In this document: piece by piece, positions 51,401-59,750 of the stretch
Layout: every line of letters begins with the position of its first letter
Position numbering within the stretch: the stretch's first letter is position 1
Origin: Sapria himalayana
Lineage: Eukaryota; Streptophyta; Magnoliopsida; Malpighiales; Rafflesiaceae
Direction of reading: 5' to 3'
Length of the DNA stretch: 64,000 nt
Assembly: GCA_029783825.1 (NCBI GenBank)
Contig: JAREIK010001468.1
Location: 2,521,001 to 2,585,000, forward strand
Translations under genes and position numbers: made by a program
Notes under the pieces: generated by a model
Told to the model about the DNA's origin: nothing
Seen by the model: the letters and a program-made list of their open reading frames with translations, nothing else
Databases searched by the model: none

Positions 51401-54400
51401 TTCACCCCTTGATCTCAGTGTATAATTTTTCATAAATATCAATATTTAAGTTAATTTTTCTAGATATATGAGAATCATATAAAAATTTAAATATCTAATA
51501 ATAATCAAACTATATATCACTTATATTATTGGTGTAATTTATTATATCTTTGTACTATATTATTAATATGTAGAATATATAGTTTTGATATTGATTACTT
51601 GTATGATTTAGTAAATCAATTATTTCTTGGTAGATCATAATTATATGTGACTGACATGTAAATTCACACATTATTATCAATCAAATGTTATATCAATGGA
51701 TAAAATATATTGTAATTAATTATTTTTTATATGCGAAAAGATCAAAAATGATAATATAGATATTATCTATGTGCATATCAGCGAACAGATTTCATATATC
51801 TTTACTAAGGTACTAAAAAAACTGTATTTCGTTAGAAAGATTATACATGATGAATTGATTTATATTTCTAATATTCTTATTTTTGATCAACTAACATACA
51901 TTTTCATAAAAGTGTTCATGGAGTTATATTTTTTTTTTATTTATAATAAATTTGGTCTTAATGTTATATGCACCATCTTGATAGAGGGTGTTTAATATTA
52001 TATTTGTATATTAATTAATTTTGTGTTTATATAGTGTGGTTGGAGTGCTCATAACTATTTGATCACATATATGATGAGAATTGATGTATGATTAGTTTTA
52101 TGTGTTTTATAAAAGTTATTATAAATGATTGTAATGTTATTTGTTCTTGGTCTTCTGGATGTTATAGTCTCATTGGTTTGTTTGATGTAGATTTACATTT
52201 TGTTGTATGCATATAGCTTACATTTGTTTTGGTTTGTTAAATAACTCGTTTGTTCTTGTTAATTAAAAGTAATAACATTAATTTTGTTACAGATGTGGTT
52301 TCTCAGACTGGTGGAATGTTGGATACCAATGCTGATGAATGCTTTTTTGGTGTCGTATTATTTGAAGATTTACGTGAATTTCTGTTCTCATTGAGTTCAG
52401 AGGAAGCTCGTTTTTCTCTAATATCTCAATTCATTGAGTTCTTTGGTGGAAAGATGCTCAATTGGTAAGTGTTTTTGTTGTCTTATGGTTTGTTTATGAA
52501 ACATAATTTTGTAAGTGTGCTTTATTTAATTAGTGTTAAGCAATGATAAAAATTTCCAATATATCCACCGATATATCTTCGATATATTCATTAAGACCGA
52601 TATATCTATCCTTGATTGGTGCTCATATACAAATACACACCTATATATATTCGATATATCCGATATATCCGTAAAATTCAAGTACCGATATATCTGTAAA
52701 AACCGATATTTTAATCCTTGGTGTTAAGAACCTTTGTTTTCTTACATGAATTTATTGGTCATGGAGTTGCTTGTCAATATGTTGTCTATAGAACCTGTAA
52801 ATCATGTTATACAGCTCAATAAACTTAATCTTTTGTTTTTGCTCCCCAACTCCTGTCCTTTTTTTCCAGTATGGTGCCTGTAAATAGTGAAATTTATACA
52901 TTACAGTTAACCCGTATTTTCATATAAGTTTAAATTTGTTTTTAGTTTGATTATAGATTTTGAAAACCTTACATTTTCATATGAATTTATAAATTAGTGG
53001 AAATAATTTTTTTCTGTTTATGGTGTGCATCAACATAAATTTATAAGCTGAATTTTACAAGTGTGCTTAGTTATATTATAGTTTTGGCGAACTTATATTT
53101 TTATATAATTTTATAGATTATTGGGAAGTATTTTTCTCTTTGTTGTTGATGGTGAGTATCTTTATATATATATATATATATATTATATGATAAGGTTCAA
53201 TGAAATTTATTTTTGGTGGTTGCTACCCAATGTAGTTCCTTTCCACTTGGGATTGTACCTTGTCAGTATTATCACAAATAAAATAATAATAATCTAATAT
53301 TCAGTGTGATTATATAAATAATAATATATTAGATCTTATAAGAATTTTAAAATTAAATGTATTTAGTCAAGATTAGTACTAGCATTTGTTGATCATATGA
53401 AAAGCCTTCATGTTGCATTATTGTTGTAGATGTAATATTTTAGTGCAATGACAAGTGACTTCTTTGAAGAGTAGTAGGTCTCGTATGTGAGACTCATCAA
53501 ATATAGCTTTTTTCTTAATTATTTAAAGACATGTTTCACTCGCCCCTAAAGCTCAGGTTCATCCAAAAGTGTCTCGTCTCATCTCAGGTGCCTCCCTTCC
53601 ATAAAATATACTATTCCCAAATCTTTCTCTTCATAAATCATATCATTCCCAAAATTCTAATCTCTCAAAAATTATAGATAATATGTTTAATGTCTTAGAA
53701 TTTTGTATGCTTGATTGTTAAAATTTTATTTTTTGTTTTAGAATTTTAAATATTTATGATAACTGATGATGAGAAGTACTAATGGTGTTTAATTTTTATG
53801 TCTAGTATTTTTTATTTAATTATATTTTATTAATAGATAAAAATTATAGATAATATTTAGTATGTATGTATATATATATATATATATAAAGTAAAGTATG
53901 TCTCAAAAAAATGTTCTATCTTAATTGTGTTTTGTATCCCAATGTCTCAAAAAATTTTTGTATCTTAGTGTATCTTACGTCTAAAATAACTAAGATTTCT
54001 AATTTTTCAGAGGTGAGACTGTTAATATATTTTATTATTCTTAAACCTTATGCAAAGTGGTAGCCCTATTGTATGACCTACTGGATGGAATAAACACAGC
54101 ATAACAAATAGTTTATTGTAAATATTGTTTTATTCTTTATAATTCTATTTTTGTACAGGACCTGATTATGTTCTGGTTTGTTCCATGGATGGACCACCAC
54201 TAGGTCAGTCATATTTTAAAACTGGACCACATCAATGGGTTCATGCTTCAAAACTTGGTTAGAATCATAGATATTGGTTCAGTCCTTGTTTTTAATTTCT
54301 TGGAATTGAAACTAGTGGTTCCAATCTTTTTTATCATCTAGAACTATGGTAAAGGTTACGTTTACATCTGTATTATTTTTTGTAATTTTTCTGTACCATT

Positions 54401-57118
54401 TCTTCCGACCACCAATTAATTATGAATTACATCATCATCCGCTCGCTCGAATAAATTTATTTCTAGAAATATTGGAAGGCTAGAGATTTTTGTGTGTGTG
54501 ATTAGCTCATGAATGCCTTTAATTTCTGTAAAATGATCATAATTTAATATCCACATAAGAAAAAATGAAAATTTTATGCTTTACCATAAGTGTGTTGGGA
54601 TGCTACATCTTTGTAGACACTAGGGTAGAGGTGTCAACCGGGCAGGGTGGCTCGGACACGGCTTGCATCACAAAGAGGTGTTAACTGGGCTGGACGACCC
54701 AAGCATGCCATGGTGGCACAACATGGTTCGGAACTTGCTTGATATTGGATCGTGTTGCCCCATGGCACGGTTCATGCCGTGCTTGGTCGGAACGAGCCGT
54801 GCCTCATGCCGGCCTAGGTATGATCCATGTGCCTAGCCCGGTGGCTTAGTCCACTAGCTTGGGGACCCATGACTGACTATGGATCATAGTCAAGCCTCGT
54901 CGAATGACCGCTAGATGAGACAAATTAATTTTTTTTAAAAAAATTTGGTCATATAAGGCGAATCTTGCTTATATGGCTGATTGCAAGTGGTCAGCCTCGT
55001 AAGCTAGTTACCTGTTGTGTTTTCGCACAATGGGTTTTGACATGAACTATTTGGTGTTGGGCTGACCAGCTAGTTTTCATGTCATGCCGATACATTATGT
55101 GAATTATGTCATGCTGTATTTGACACGCTACGGTGGCATTGCCGTACTGGCACATCATGACTCATTTGACACCTCTAAACTTGGTTTTAATAAAATAATA
55201 AGCATATCAATTTATATTGGAATTTCCATTTGAAAAATGAAAAATGTAACACTAATACTTTCATATAATAATATGTCTTAATATGTTTTATCTACTCATA
55301 AAAAAACTAAATGTGAATTAATATGATTTGCTGACTAGTTATCATAAAATAAAATAATTAATTTTTGTAACTGATCAATCAAAATTCACACATTATTTAT
55401 AGAAATACTATAAAATTGTAGTCTCCAGCGACAAAGTGGACCAATGCTTGCTGCCACTGAAATTCTGTGGTTGTGCAACTTTTGCTTTTCCATCTTTATT
55501 CCTTAATTTATAGAAAGAATATAAAAGTCTTAGCATTCTAATATATATAAATTATTATTCATATATCTCATCTATTTTTTTCTTTTCTTTGTTCTACTGA
55601 TTTTTTTGATGGTTATGACAAAATTATTGTGTTCTGACTTTCGAAAAATGCATATAAACAATGGATAAGGGAATGATGTCATTAGTAGTTGATGAAGCTA
55701 GACAAATACAACATAGAGGTGTCGAATGGGCCGTGTTGTCCCAACATGACTCATTTTTTCTAGGCATGACCATATCACCATATATTGCCTAACATGACCA
55801 ATGATAAAAATTTTCGATATATTTACCGATATATCTCTAATATATTCATAAATTCTAAGTATCGATATATTCATTAATACCGATATATATCCTTAATTGG
55901 TGCTCATATACAAATATACACCGATATATTTTTGATATATCCGATATATCCGTAAAATTCAAGTACCGATATATCCGTAAAAATCAATATTTTAATCATT
56001 GAACATGACACATTATGATTCTCATGTTGTGCTAGGCAAGACACGTTATGATTCCCATGTCGTGCCAGGCACGACACGAGAAATATTTGGCATGCCAAGC
56101 ACGACATGGTGGAATGACTGTGTAGTGCCTTTCCAAACCGTGCCGGACTATCCCTATAGAACTTATTGCTTGAAAATGTAACAGGTGTCCGGTGTCCGGC
56201 TTGCATGGCCAGCCATTTGCAATCTGCCACATAAGCAAGATTCGGCTTATGTGGCTAGATTTTTTAAAAAATAATAACCCGTCACGTTGGGCCGTCACCT
56301 GATGAGCTTGATCTGTGACCCTTAGCTAGGCTCAAGTCCTTGGACGGCTGGACTGTTTCACCAGACTAGGTACACTGGTCATGCCTAGGCCTACATGAAG
56401 CACAGCTCATGCTGGCCCAGCACGGCACAAACCATGCCATAGGACGGCATGACTCCAGGCTGGTTGTCACCTCTAATACAACATAAACTTAATATTTTTC
56501 CTTCGAGTTTATGTGTGTGTGTGTGATGCGAAAGTATATAGAATCTTCATTATAATTTTGGAGTGATTCTACAAAATTAATTAATAAAAATGTCATTTTA
56601 ATAAATTAAATAAATAGAATTAATTTTTCTTTCGTGGTTGCACGTTATCTAAATAAAATTATTTAAATCAGAAAAAATAATAGGCTTGCAGCTATTTGCT
56701 AATAATCATAATTAAGAAAATATATCATTTGCATTATTGCCTGTGAAGTTCAATGATTTTTTTTTTGTTCTTTAGGATTTGCACAAACATGTCGAGTTGG
56801 GCTGATAATTTCCTTAGTCTGGAGGTGTTGCCAGATTCAATGATTATGGACTTGAGAAGTATTAGCAATACTTTGAACAGGACACAAAATCAGCCGCCCA
56901 CATTGGACCACATACTGAGCTGCACCAGTGATCACTCAAAAAATATTCATATGATGAAATTTCTCCGAAATGCCATTGTGCTTTGTTTTGTTGTTTTTCC
57001 ACGCAATCACAAATTAGAAAAAGCTGCTCTTGTCACGGAAGAGTTATCTGTAACAACAATTGATTCTTCTACGCCTTGTCGTGCGCTGGCTAAATTTCTT
57101 TTAAAAAGTGACAGACAA
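33161..57118 (+). CDS. NRDE2: NRDE2 homologue (nuclear RNAi defective-2 family), C-terminus outside window
   Basis: Five exons join in frame: 33161-33633, 38148-38916, 44488-45109, 52293-52464, 56776-57118. They encode 793 residues with no stop, roughly the first two thirds of a plant NRDE2 protein. In other organisms NRDE-2 proteins act in the nucleus in RNA surveillance: nuclear RNAi in worms, and binding of the exosome helicase MTR4 in humans. A basic stretch KNKRNRRKKKK (residues 100-110) is a likely nuclear localisation signal. The NRDE-2 family core (YDENIWFEFAEFQDK at 290-304, and FEWQAGYQELATALLQAEIE in exon 3) forms helical HAT/TPR-like repeats. The ATG at 33161 is chosen since it starts the family's short N-terminus before LFPL. 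All splice sites are GT..AG and the junction codons agree in phase. Introns are 4.5, 5.6, 7.2 and 4.3 kb, and the fifth exceeds 6.8 kb. Confidence 0.92.
33634..35149. other. NRDE2: Intron 1, left part
   Basis: The intron begins GTATTTTC. Around 34140-34320 is a GC-richer patch with a 20-bp tandem repeat (TTCCTAGGGTCCCTATGTGG at 34249-34268, a diverged second copy at 34269-34288 and a partial third). The rest is AT-rich and probably decayed retrotransposon sequence. Confidence 0.5.
35150..35700 (+). pseudogene. copia RNase H remnant in intron 1
   Basis: The + strand, through frame changes, reads FWIRYLLEEVEYAIF, then DNQTTRHITSNLVFHKQTNY and IEVDYFFYREKIHYVNITT. This is the C-terminal RNase H block of a Ty1/copia polyprotein (DN..A..I..NP.FH.RTKHIE.D.H..RE). 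It is heavily broken. The remainder of the element upstream was not identifiable. Confidence 0.8.
35701..37200. other. Intron 1, middle: AT-rich, probable LTR remains
   Basis: It starts right after the RNase H relic, where a 3' LTR would be expected (TGTTATAG near 35693 is a possible start). No matching second LTR is seen in the window. No coding frame is recognisable. Confidence 0.35.
37203..37350 (-). mobile_element. Probable Au-type SINE, reversed
   Basis: The + strand contains GTCGTACACAGTGCATGAG, then GCC..TATATGGTTTGAGAGAGATTAAT and GACAGCCTTACCTATG, matching the order of the conserved blocks of the widespread plant Au SINE in reverse complement (GTGCAC, CTCCC, GCAGCCTTACCC). On the minus strand AGATTCGAGATTC (about 37305-37318) is B-box-like. 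Comparison with Au SINE is from memory. Confidence 0.5.
37351..38147. other. NRDE2: Intron 1, right part
   Basis: AT-rich intron sequence ending in TTTAATACATTGCAG at 38147. No repeat or gene recognised. Confidence 0.5.
38148..38916 (+). CDS. NRDE2: NRDE2 exon 2 (residues 158-414)
   Basis: The acceptor TTGCAG| precedes G-ATG-GAT, so the split Arg codon is completed and the protein continues YRMDVPRYKL, the typical family join. It contains YWHGKFLASERSRNFQRLRF (209-228), the NRDE-2 core motif PYDENIWFEFAEFQDK (289-304) and RWKKALMDHPGSCKLWKEYL. The donor is CAG|GTTCTT, phase 0; the frame would hit a stop four codons into the intron. Confidence 0.95.
38917..39577. other. NRDE2: Intron 2, left part, with degenerate telomere-like motif
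   Basis: Near 39478-39575 there is a run of words resembling the plant telomere repeat (CCCTAAA, CCTAAA, CCTAAAC, CTCTAAA), too diverged to call a true interstitial telomere. Otherwise unremarkable. Confidence 0.4.
39578..39776 (-). mobile_element. SINE, same family as at 32197, copy 2 (reversed)
   Basis: The reverse complement of the B box AGTTCAATCCC is present at 39723-39733, identical to copy 1. In element orientation it continues GCCAGATATGC, GGTCTTACCTACTCTAATCTC, GGCCTC, TATATATGAGCCAAGGAATAG and a purine-rich tail. The shared order of blocks over about 190 bp supports a common origin with 32197-32405. Confidence 0.65.
39777..40240. other. Intron 2 spacer
   Basis: Low-complexity, T-rich sequence. 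Two open frames of about 60 codons are unrecognised and have no coding character. Confidence 0.4.
40241..40447. repeat. Exact tandem duplication, period 113 bp
   Basis: 40241-40334 and 40354-40447 are identical over 94 bp, starting ATACAATATATATATTCAAA and ending TTTTATCATAAT. The 19 bp between (40335-40353) complete the first unit. Lack of any substitution marks it as much younger than the surrounding decay. Confidence 0.95.
40448..42419. other. Intron 2, middle: AT-rich with decayed repeats
   Basis: The phrase TTTGATTAGT plus GCTA recurs at about 41275-41510. CATGTTGGATGAACTTAATGTAAT occurs twice, near 42176 and 42271. A segment at 40810-40880 resembles 57850-57910 in intron 5 (TTGATT.TGAGATGTGTC), so both may hold pieces of one LTR family. 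No coding domain could be named. Confidence 0.45.
42420..42905. other. GC-richer island in intron 2 with perfect 20-bp palindrome
   Basis: About 480 bp stand out by composition from the AT-rich intron. CCCGCTGACCGGTCAGCGGG (42462-42481) is a perfect palindrome. The island then shows a pyrimidine-rich stretch, TTCGCGACTGCTGCATGCTGCAT and T-rich, GT-containing sequence that looks like plant promoter/5' leader DNA. No protein frame is convincing. It could be a captured gene fragment or a promoter for a non-coding transcript. Confidence 0.45.
42906..44402. other. Intron 2, right part
   Basis: AT-rich sequence without recognised genes. A few short frames (for example 43365-43562) are T-rich and not coding in character. 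Confidence 0.4.
44403..44436. repeat. (CG)n(CA)n microsatellite
   Basis: A CACATG-(CG)n-CACG-(CA)n run of alternating purine-pyrimidine sequence, about 50 bp upstream of the exon 3 acceptor. Such runs can adopt Z-DNA. CpG-dense tracts are unusual in this AT-rich DNA. Confidence 0.85.
44488..45109 (+). CDS. NRDE2: NRDE2 exon 3 (residues 415-622)
   Basis: The acceptor GATGCAG| opens directly on TSQNGNPHH. The exon holds LVDIFVTLCRFEWQAGYQEL and LFEHFWNSD, followed by an acidic low-complexity run (EEESRSHQEEEENSCDDD) and WARWVEEES. The donor TCAG|GTGCTT leaves one base of an Asp codon. Confidence 0.95.
45110..45887. other. NRDE2: Intron 3, left part with simple repeats
   Basis: TGGTGCCTTATTTGACCCTT is repeated at 45242-45261 and 45267-45286. 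A (AT)n tract lies at about 45676-45705 and a T tract near 45565. No gene recognised. Confidence 0.55.
45888..46200. other. Candidate organelle (mitochondrial) DNA insert
   Basis: A 310-bp block of balanced base composition starts abruptly in AT-rich intron near GACATCTCGGATCTTGCC and ends near GCTCGCCTAGCTGTCGATCG. Both strands have long open stretches here (minus 45749-46045, plus 45902-46186), which is common for plant mitochondrial intergenic DNA. I could not match it to a named mitochondrial gene, so the origin is inferred from composition and style only. Confidence 0.4.
46201..46865. other. Intron 3 spacer
   Basis: AT-rich. GTTATACACAGTGCATAC near 46294 resembles the GTCGTACACAGTGCATGAG of the SINE-like element at 37207 and may be another fragment of it. 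No gene recognised. Confidence 0.4.
46866..47780. repeat. Decayed GGGTTGGG-type repeat fragments
   Basis: Two GC-richer patches, about 47040-47215 and 47625-47780, carry TTGGGTTGGG and GGGTCGGGTT words and a shared GTTGAAAATTTT segment. This style is typical of hAT-like elements of the 'gggtcgggttgg' kind in plants. Termini and target duplications were not found. Confidence 0.4.
47781..50280. other. Intron 3, middle: AT-rich with microsatellites
   Basis: A TCTA/TCTG tetranucleotide array spans about 48258-48360 and is followed by (AT)n at 48375-48404. The palindrome CATCTGGTACCAGATG lies at 49559-49574. Around 49388-49574 a diverged unit (GATATTGAAT..TGGTACCAGAT) recurs three times. The 139-codon open frame at 49439-49858 has no recognisable domain and I do not call it a gene. 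Confidence 0.5.
50285..50712 (+). mobile_element. hAT-like element fragment with conserved hairpin
   Basis: The GC-rich body matches the right half of the element at 55714-56475: CATTGCTTGAAAA, the hairpin CCACATAAGC..GCTTATGTGG (50388-50415, 8-base loop), then a GCAC-rich block with CCAGCACG and CAAGCCATGCC. Neither terminal inverted repeat is preserved, so it is truncated at both ends. Confidence 0.65.
50849..51221. mobile_element. hAT-like element, TIR TAGAGGTATCAAA, decayed
   Basis: The left end is TAGAGGTATCAAA and the right end TTTGATACCT, inverted copies of one another. Inside are GC-rich words (CCCGGGCTGG, GGGCCAAGCAC, CCCGGGCCGCCC) like those in the 552-bp elements of intron 4. The length is 373 bp. 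The flanking octamers (TGTGATAT and AGTACATC) do not match. Confidence 0.65.
51222..52292. other. NRDE2: Intron 3, right part
   Basis: AT-rich sequence ending in ATTTTGTTACAG at 52292. The open frame at 51771-51995 is not recognisable. Confidence 0.45.
52293..52464 (+). CDS. NRDE2: NRDE2 exon 4 (residues 622-679)
   Basis: After the acceptor TTACAG| the exon completes Asp622 and encodes VVSQTGGMLDTNADECFF, then LFEDLREFLFSLSSEEARFS and FIEFFGG. The donor ATTG|GTAAGT is near consensus and leaves TG of a Trp codon. A hAT-type MITE lies only 76 bp downstream of this splice site. Confidence 0.95.
52541..52720. mobile_element. hAT-type MITE, CGATATATC-rich, copy 1 (180 bp)
   Basis: The element starts CAATGATAAAAATTT and ends ATATTTTAATCCTTG, whose reverse complement CAAGGATTAAAATAT agrees at 12 of 15 positions. 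It is flanked by perfect 8-bp direct repeats GTGTTAAG (52533-52540 and 52721-52728). Termini of form YARNG and 8-bp duplications are the hAT signature. The interior is made of repeated palindromic words (CGATATATC, CCGATATATC). It is too short to code for a transposase. Confidence 0.88.
52729..54617. other. Intron 4, left part
   Basis: AT-rich sequence with (AT)n runs near 53164 and 53875. A short T-rich phrase, TTTATA followed by GTGTGC, recurs around 52980-53110. No gene or classified element was recognised. Confidence 0.4.
54626..55177 (-). mobile_element. hAT-type element, TIR TAGAGGTGTCAA, 552 bp (copy A)
   Basis: The left terminus TAGAGGTGTCAA and right terminus TTTGACACCTCTA are inverted repeats beginning TAGAG, which fits the hAT rule YARNG. 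The flanking octamers CACTAGGG and AACTTGGT agree at 5 of 8 positions, as expected for a decayed duplication. The body is GC-rich and contains the conserved hairpin near 54950-54977. It lies in the opposite orientation to copy B. No transposase frame is present, so it is non-autonomous. Confidence 0.8.
55178..55705. other. Intron 4 spacer between two hAT elements
   Basis: AT-rich sequence; no feature recognised. Confidence 0.45.
55714..56475 (+). mobile_element. hAT-type element, TIR TAGAGGTGTC, 762 bp with nested MITE (copy B)
   Basis: The termini TAGAGGTGTC and GTCACCTCTA are flanked by perfect 8-bp direct repeats ATACAACA (55706-55713 and 56476-56483). Removing the nested MITE (203 bp) and one target copy (8 bp) leaves 551 bp, almost exactly the length of copy A. 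The hairpin CCACATAAGC..GCTTATGTGG is at 56227-56254. Open frames across it (55904-56298, both strands) are short and not transposase. Confidence 0.87.
55799..56001. mobile_element. hAT-type MITE, CGATATATC-rich, copy 2 (203 bp), nested
   Basis: It starts CAATGATAAAAATTTT and ends AATATTTTAATCATTG; the two ends agree in 13 of 15 positions as inverted repeats. It is flanked by perfect AACATGAC direct repeats (55791-55798 and 56002-56009). Its interior aligns with copy 1 in order (CGATATATT.., TTAATTGGTGCTCATATAC, GTAAAATTCAAGTACCGATA). It is inserted into hAT copy B, so it is younger than that element. Confidence 0.9.
56484..56775. other. NRDE2: Intron 4, right end
   Basis: AT-rich sequence leading to the exon 5 acceptor (T-rich tract then TTTAG at 56771-56775). 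Confidence 0.5.
56776..57118 (+). CDS. NRDE2: NRDE2 exon 5 (residues 679-793)
   Basis: The acceptor TCTTTAG| supplies the G that completes Trp679 and continues ICTNMSSWADNFLSLEVLPD. It ends ALAKFLLKSDRQ at the donor CAA|GTAATT in phase 0. Family members continue with a segment beginning near D.LLC.VYA. I found no such exon up to 64000, so the next exon lies outside. Confidence 0.92.
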
Positions 57119-58149
57119 GTAATTTTTCATTTTGTTTTACTTCTGATAAGGCTTGATACATGTGTTTCTCCTTGTACTTTTGGATATGTGCATTTTGTTC
57201 GCCACATCTTTGCTGGAATGGATAAGATGGTTGTGTGTTATTAGTTATTAGGGTGTTTTCCTTGGCCACAGAAGCATCCCAAAAGGGTTTAGCTATTATC
57301 CTCATAAAAAAATAATTTTTATTTCTGTTGATGTCATATTTTTTGGCAGTGAACAAGTCTTTCTGAAGTTATACCAAAATAAGGCCTTTAACGAACTCCT
57401 GACAATAAGATCAATACAATTTTCAATTGGAATTAGAGTTCCCATTGGTAATGGTACTAAGCCACCTACAACTTCTCAAGCTATTGAATTAATTCTGTAA
57501 AAGGCCTACTCATGGGATTTAATAATTGATTCAATGGTCTCATATGGTATGGTTTTTAGAAAAAATTGTGAAATTGATTATCAAAATGATTGAGATTGTA
57601 CACTTGAAGTTCCTTGATCTATAAAGGGTGTGCAAATTTTTTTCTCTCCTTTTGATATTACTTTGAAGATTTCAAGGACTTCCTGGTAGACTTCTTTTGA
57701 GATTGAAAGAGATAACAAATATGTTTTTACGACAATTATTAGCATATTCTAGGTATTTAATTATTCTTAACTCATTTTTGTTCACTCAATTAGGATTTTT
57801 TTGACTAAGTAGAGACTTGCTAAGCCTAGCTTGAAAAAAAATTATATTCTTTGATTATGAGATGTGTCGGTTAAAAAAATATACTAAAACTTTTTATATG
57901 ATATGTTAATTTTTCAATAGTCAAGTATCTTTTCATTTTATTCACTCATATATTTGAGGGTGCATTAGGATTGTTTCTCATTATGATTATTGAAAAACAA
58001 GTCATAAAACATCCAAAACACAAATAAAAAACTCAATAAAACTAATATACAAGTGATGTCCTTATATAATGGAATGAAACAATCAGACACTCGATGCTCT
58101 CATTAATAATGAAATAAAAAAAAATAAAATATTCAAAAAATAAAATAAA
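57119..58149. other. NRDE2: Intron 5, left part; probable 3' LTR of minus-strand copia
   Basis: After the exon 5 donor there is AT-rich sequence. 57350-57480 has an open + frame (starting EQVFLKLYQN) that does not continue NRDE2 and is unrecognised. The part next to 58150 is where the 3' LTR of the copia element to the right should be, but no second LTR copy was found to prove it. Confidence 0.4.
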
Positions 58150-59650
58150 TCAAATTGAAAATTGAAAACTTTAACACTTCATTTTAAGATGGTATGTAAA
58201 GATTTAGAACATAAATCTTGAGAAAAGAATGATATGATGATTCATTTTTAAAGATTTGTGAAAATATTTATTGGTTGAATAGTTGTCGAAATATAGATTA
58301 TAGTAATAGTCTCATCTTGATTTTTTTTTTCTTTATGTAGTAGTCCACCTTTATATGTTTCATCTACTCGTGAAATATCAGATTGGAGGCTATGAAGTTA
58401 TTTGCCTATCAAGTAGATACTTGATCTTCTTAGGTGAGAGTTGAATTCAAAGTATTTCACAGGTGAATATTTTTATCATTATGAACTCTGGTTTTGTATT
58501 GATTCTCAAAATAATTGTTTATCTCTTAATTTTTTAGAAAATAATATTTTTTTAAGAAAAGTATAAAAACTTATAGAAGACTTTTTATCAGCTTAAATTA
58601 GTGTCAAACTAGAATTGAATACATAGCTAATTATAAGTACTCGTGATTACTGAAAGAATTAACAAACCATAGAGATTTCTATCCATATCTTAGTATGCAA
58701 ATATTTTTATATAGGCGAACATACTAAAGAGAATATAAAAAATTATTAATTATATTGATTACATAAACTATACATATTATAATTATTTAATAATTAATCT
58801 TTTTAATGATTTTCTTGTACATAGTAGAGTTAATTAGTTGAATTATATTATATAAAAAATTAGTATCTAAGTCAATCAGTATATTTGACAAAGCACAAAA
58901 TAAAAAATTATAATCTTTATAAGAGTATCAATTGTATACCTCCATTGTGACAATATAATTCTTCACTTAGAGTAAATTATTTTTATCTCAATAAAGTATT
59001 CGAAACTTTTAAGATTTTTTATTTGAAATTATAACTAAAAGTATTTATTGAGTTGAGTGATTACTAACTTATTCACCATAACAAAAATATTATCTATATA
59101 TAAAATAAGTAAGATCATTCTTTCCGCAGAGCTTCTCTAAAAAAATAAAAGAAATTATATGACATACTTATGTAAATCAAACGAGGTAATTATCTATTAA
59201 AATCTTATGAATCAAATTCTTGATAATTGTTTAAGATTATATATTATCTTTCATAATCTATAAACTAAATTTAACTGTACTGTTTAAAATTTAGTTGACT
59301 ACATTCTCATTTGAACTTATTTTTATATTGAATACATATGTATGATTAACAACAAACTTTCATGAATATTGAGGTATTCTTCTGAAGCCTCATTGGAATG
59401 AAGGGTATCTATATTCTTTAAAATAGTTTGGTGTCATCTTGGATATTTGTCTTCACTGAGACTTGAATATTTTAATATCATTAAGGAAAATAGTAAAAAA
59501 ATAAAAATTATATGAGTACAACAATACATGTGTAATATGATACTTAGTATAACTCTTATGTTTTTTTAAAGGATAATTGGAAGATGAATATATGAAATGT
59601 TGGTTGCAGGATTATCTATCTTCTCAGTAGACTCTCATCTGTTCTTAACA
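58150..59650 (-). pseudogene. copia reverse transcriptase/RNase H remnant
   Basis: The RT core reads ILLILYIDNIFVMVNKL, then LKSFEYFIEIKIIYSK and IILSQWRYTIDTL (about 58920-59110). The RNase H end reads SNLIFHE, MKHIKVDYYIKKKKIKM and, in place of LADIFTK, a broken LFNQ.IFSQIF (about 58200-58370). The second catalytic Asp of the RT box is replaced by Asn. Confidence 0.85.
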
Positions 59651-59750
59651 TACTATATATTTCTTTTTCCTGGTATTAACTCTAACTCTTAAATAATTCA
59701 ATGTCTCAATCTTTAATTCATCATGGAATGAGACTAGAGCAGGTGGACTA

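Noticed and set aside
55904..56298. Open frames of 60-108 codons on both strands
   Set aside because: They span the hAT element and its nested MITE; no transposase motif, and the frames cross element boundaries.
57352..57500. Possible NRDE2 exon 6 after the TTTTGGCAG acceptor
   Set aside because: The required phase 0 gives an immediate TGA, and the alternative frame (starting EQVFLKLYQN) does not resemble the conserved continuation of the family.
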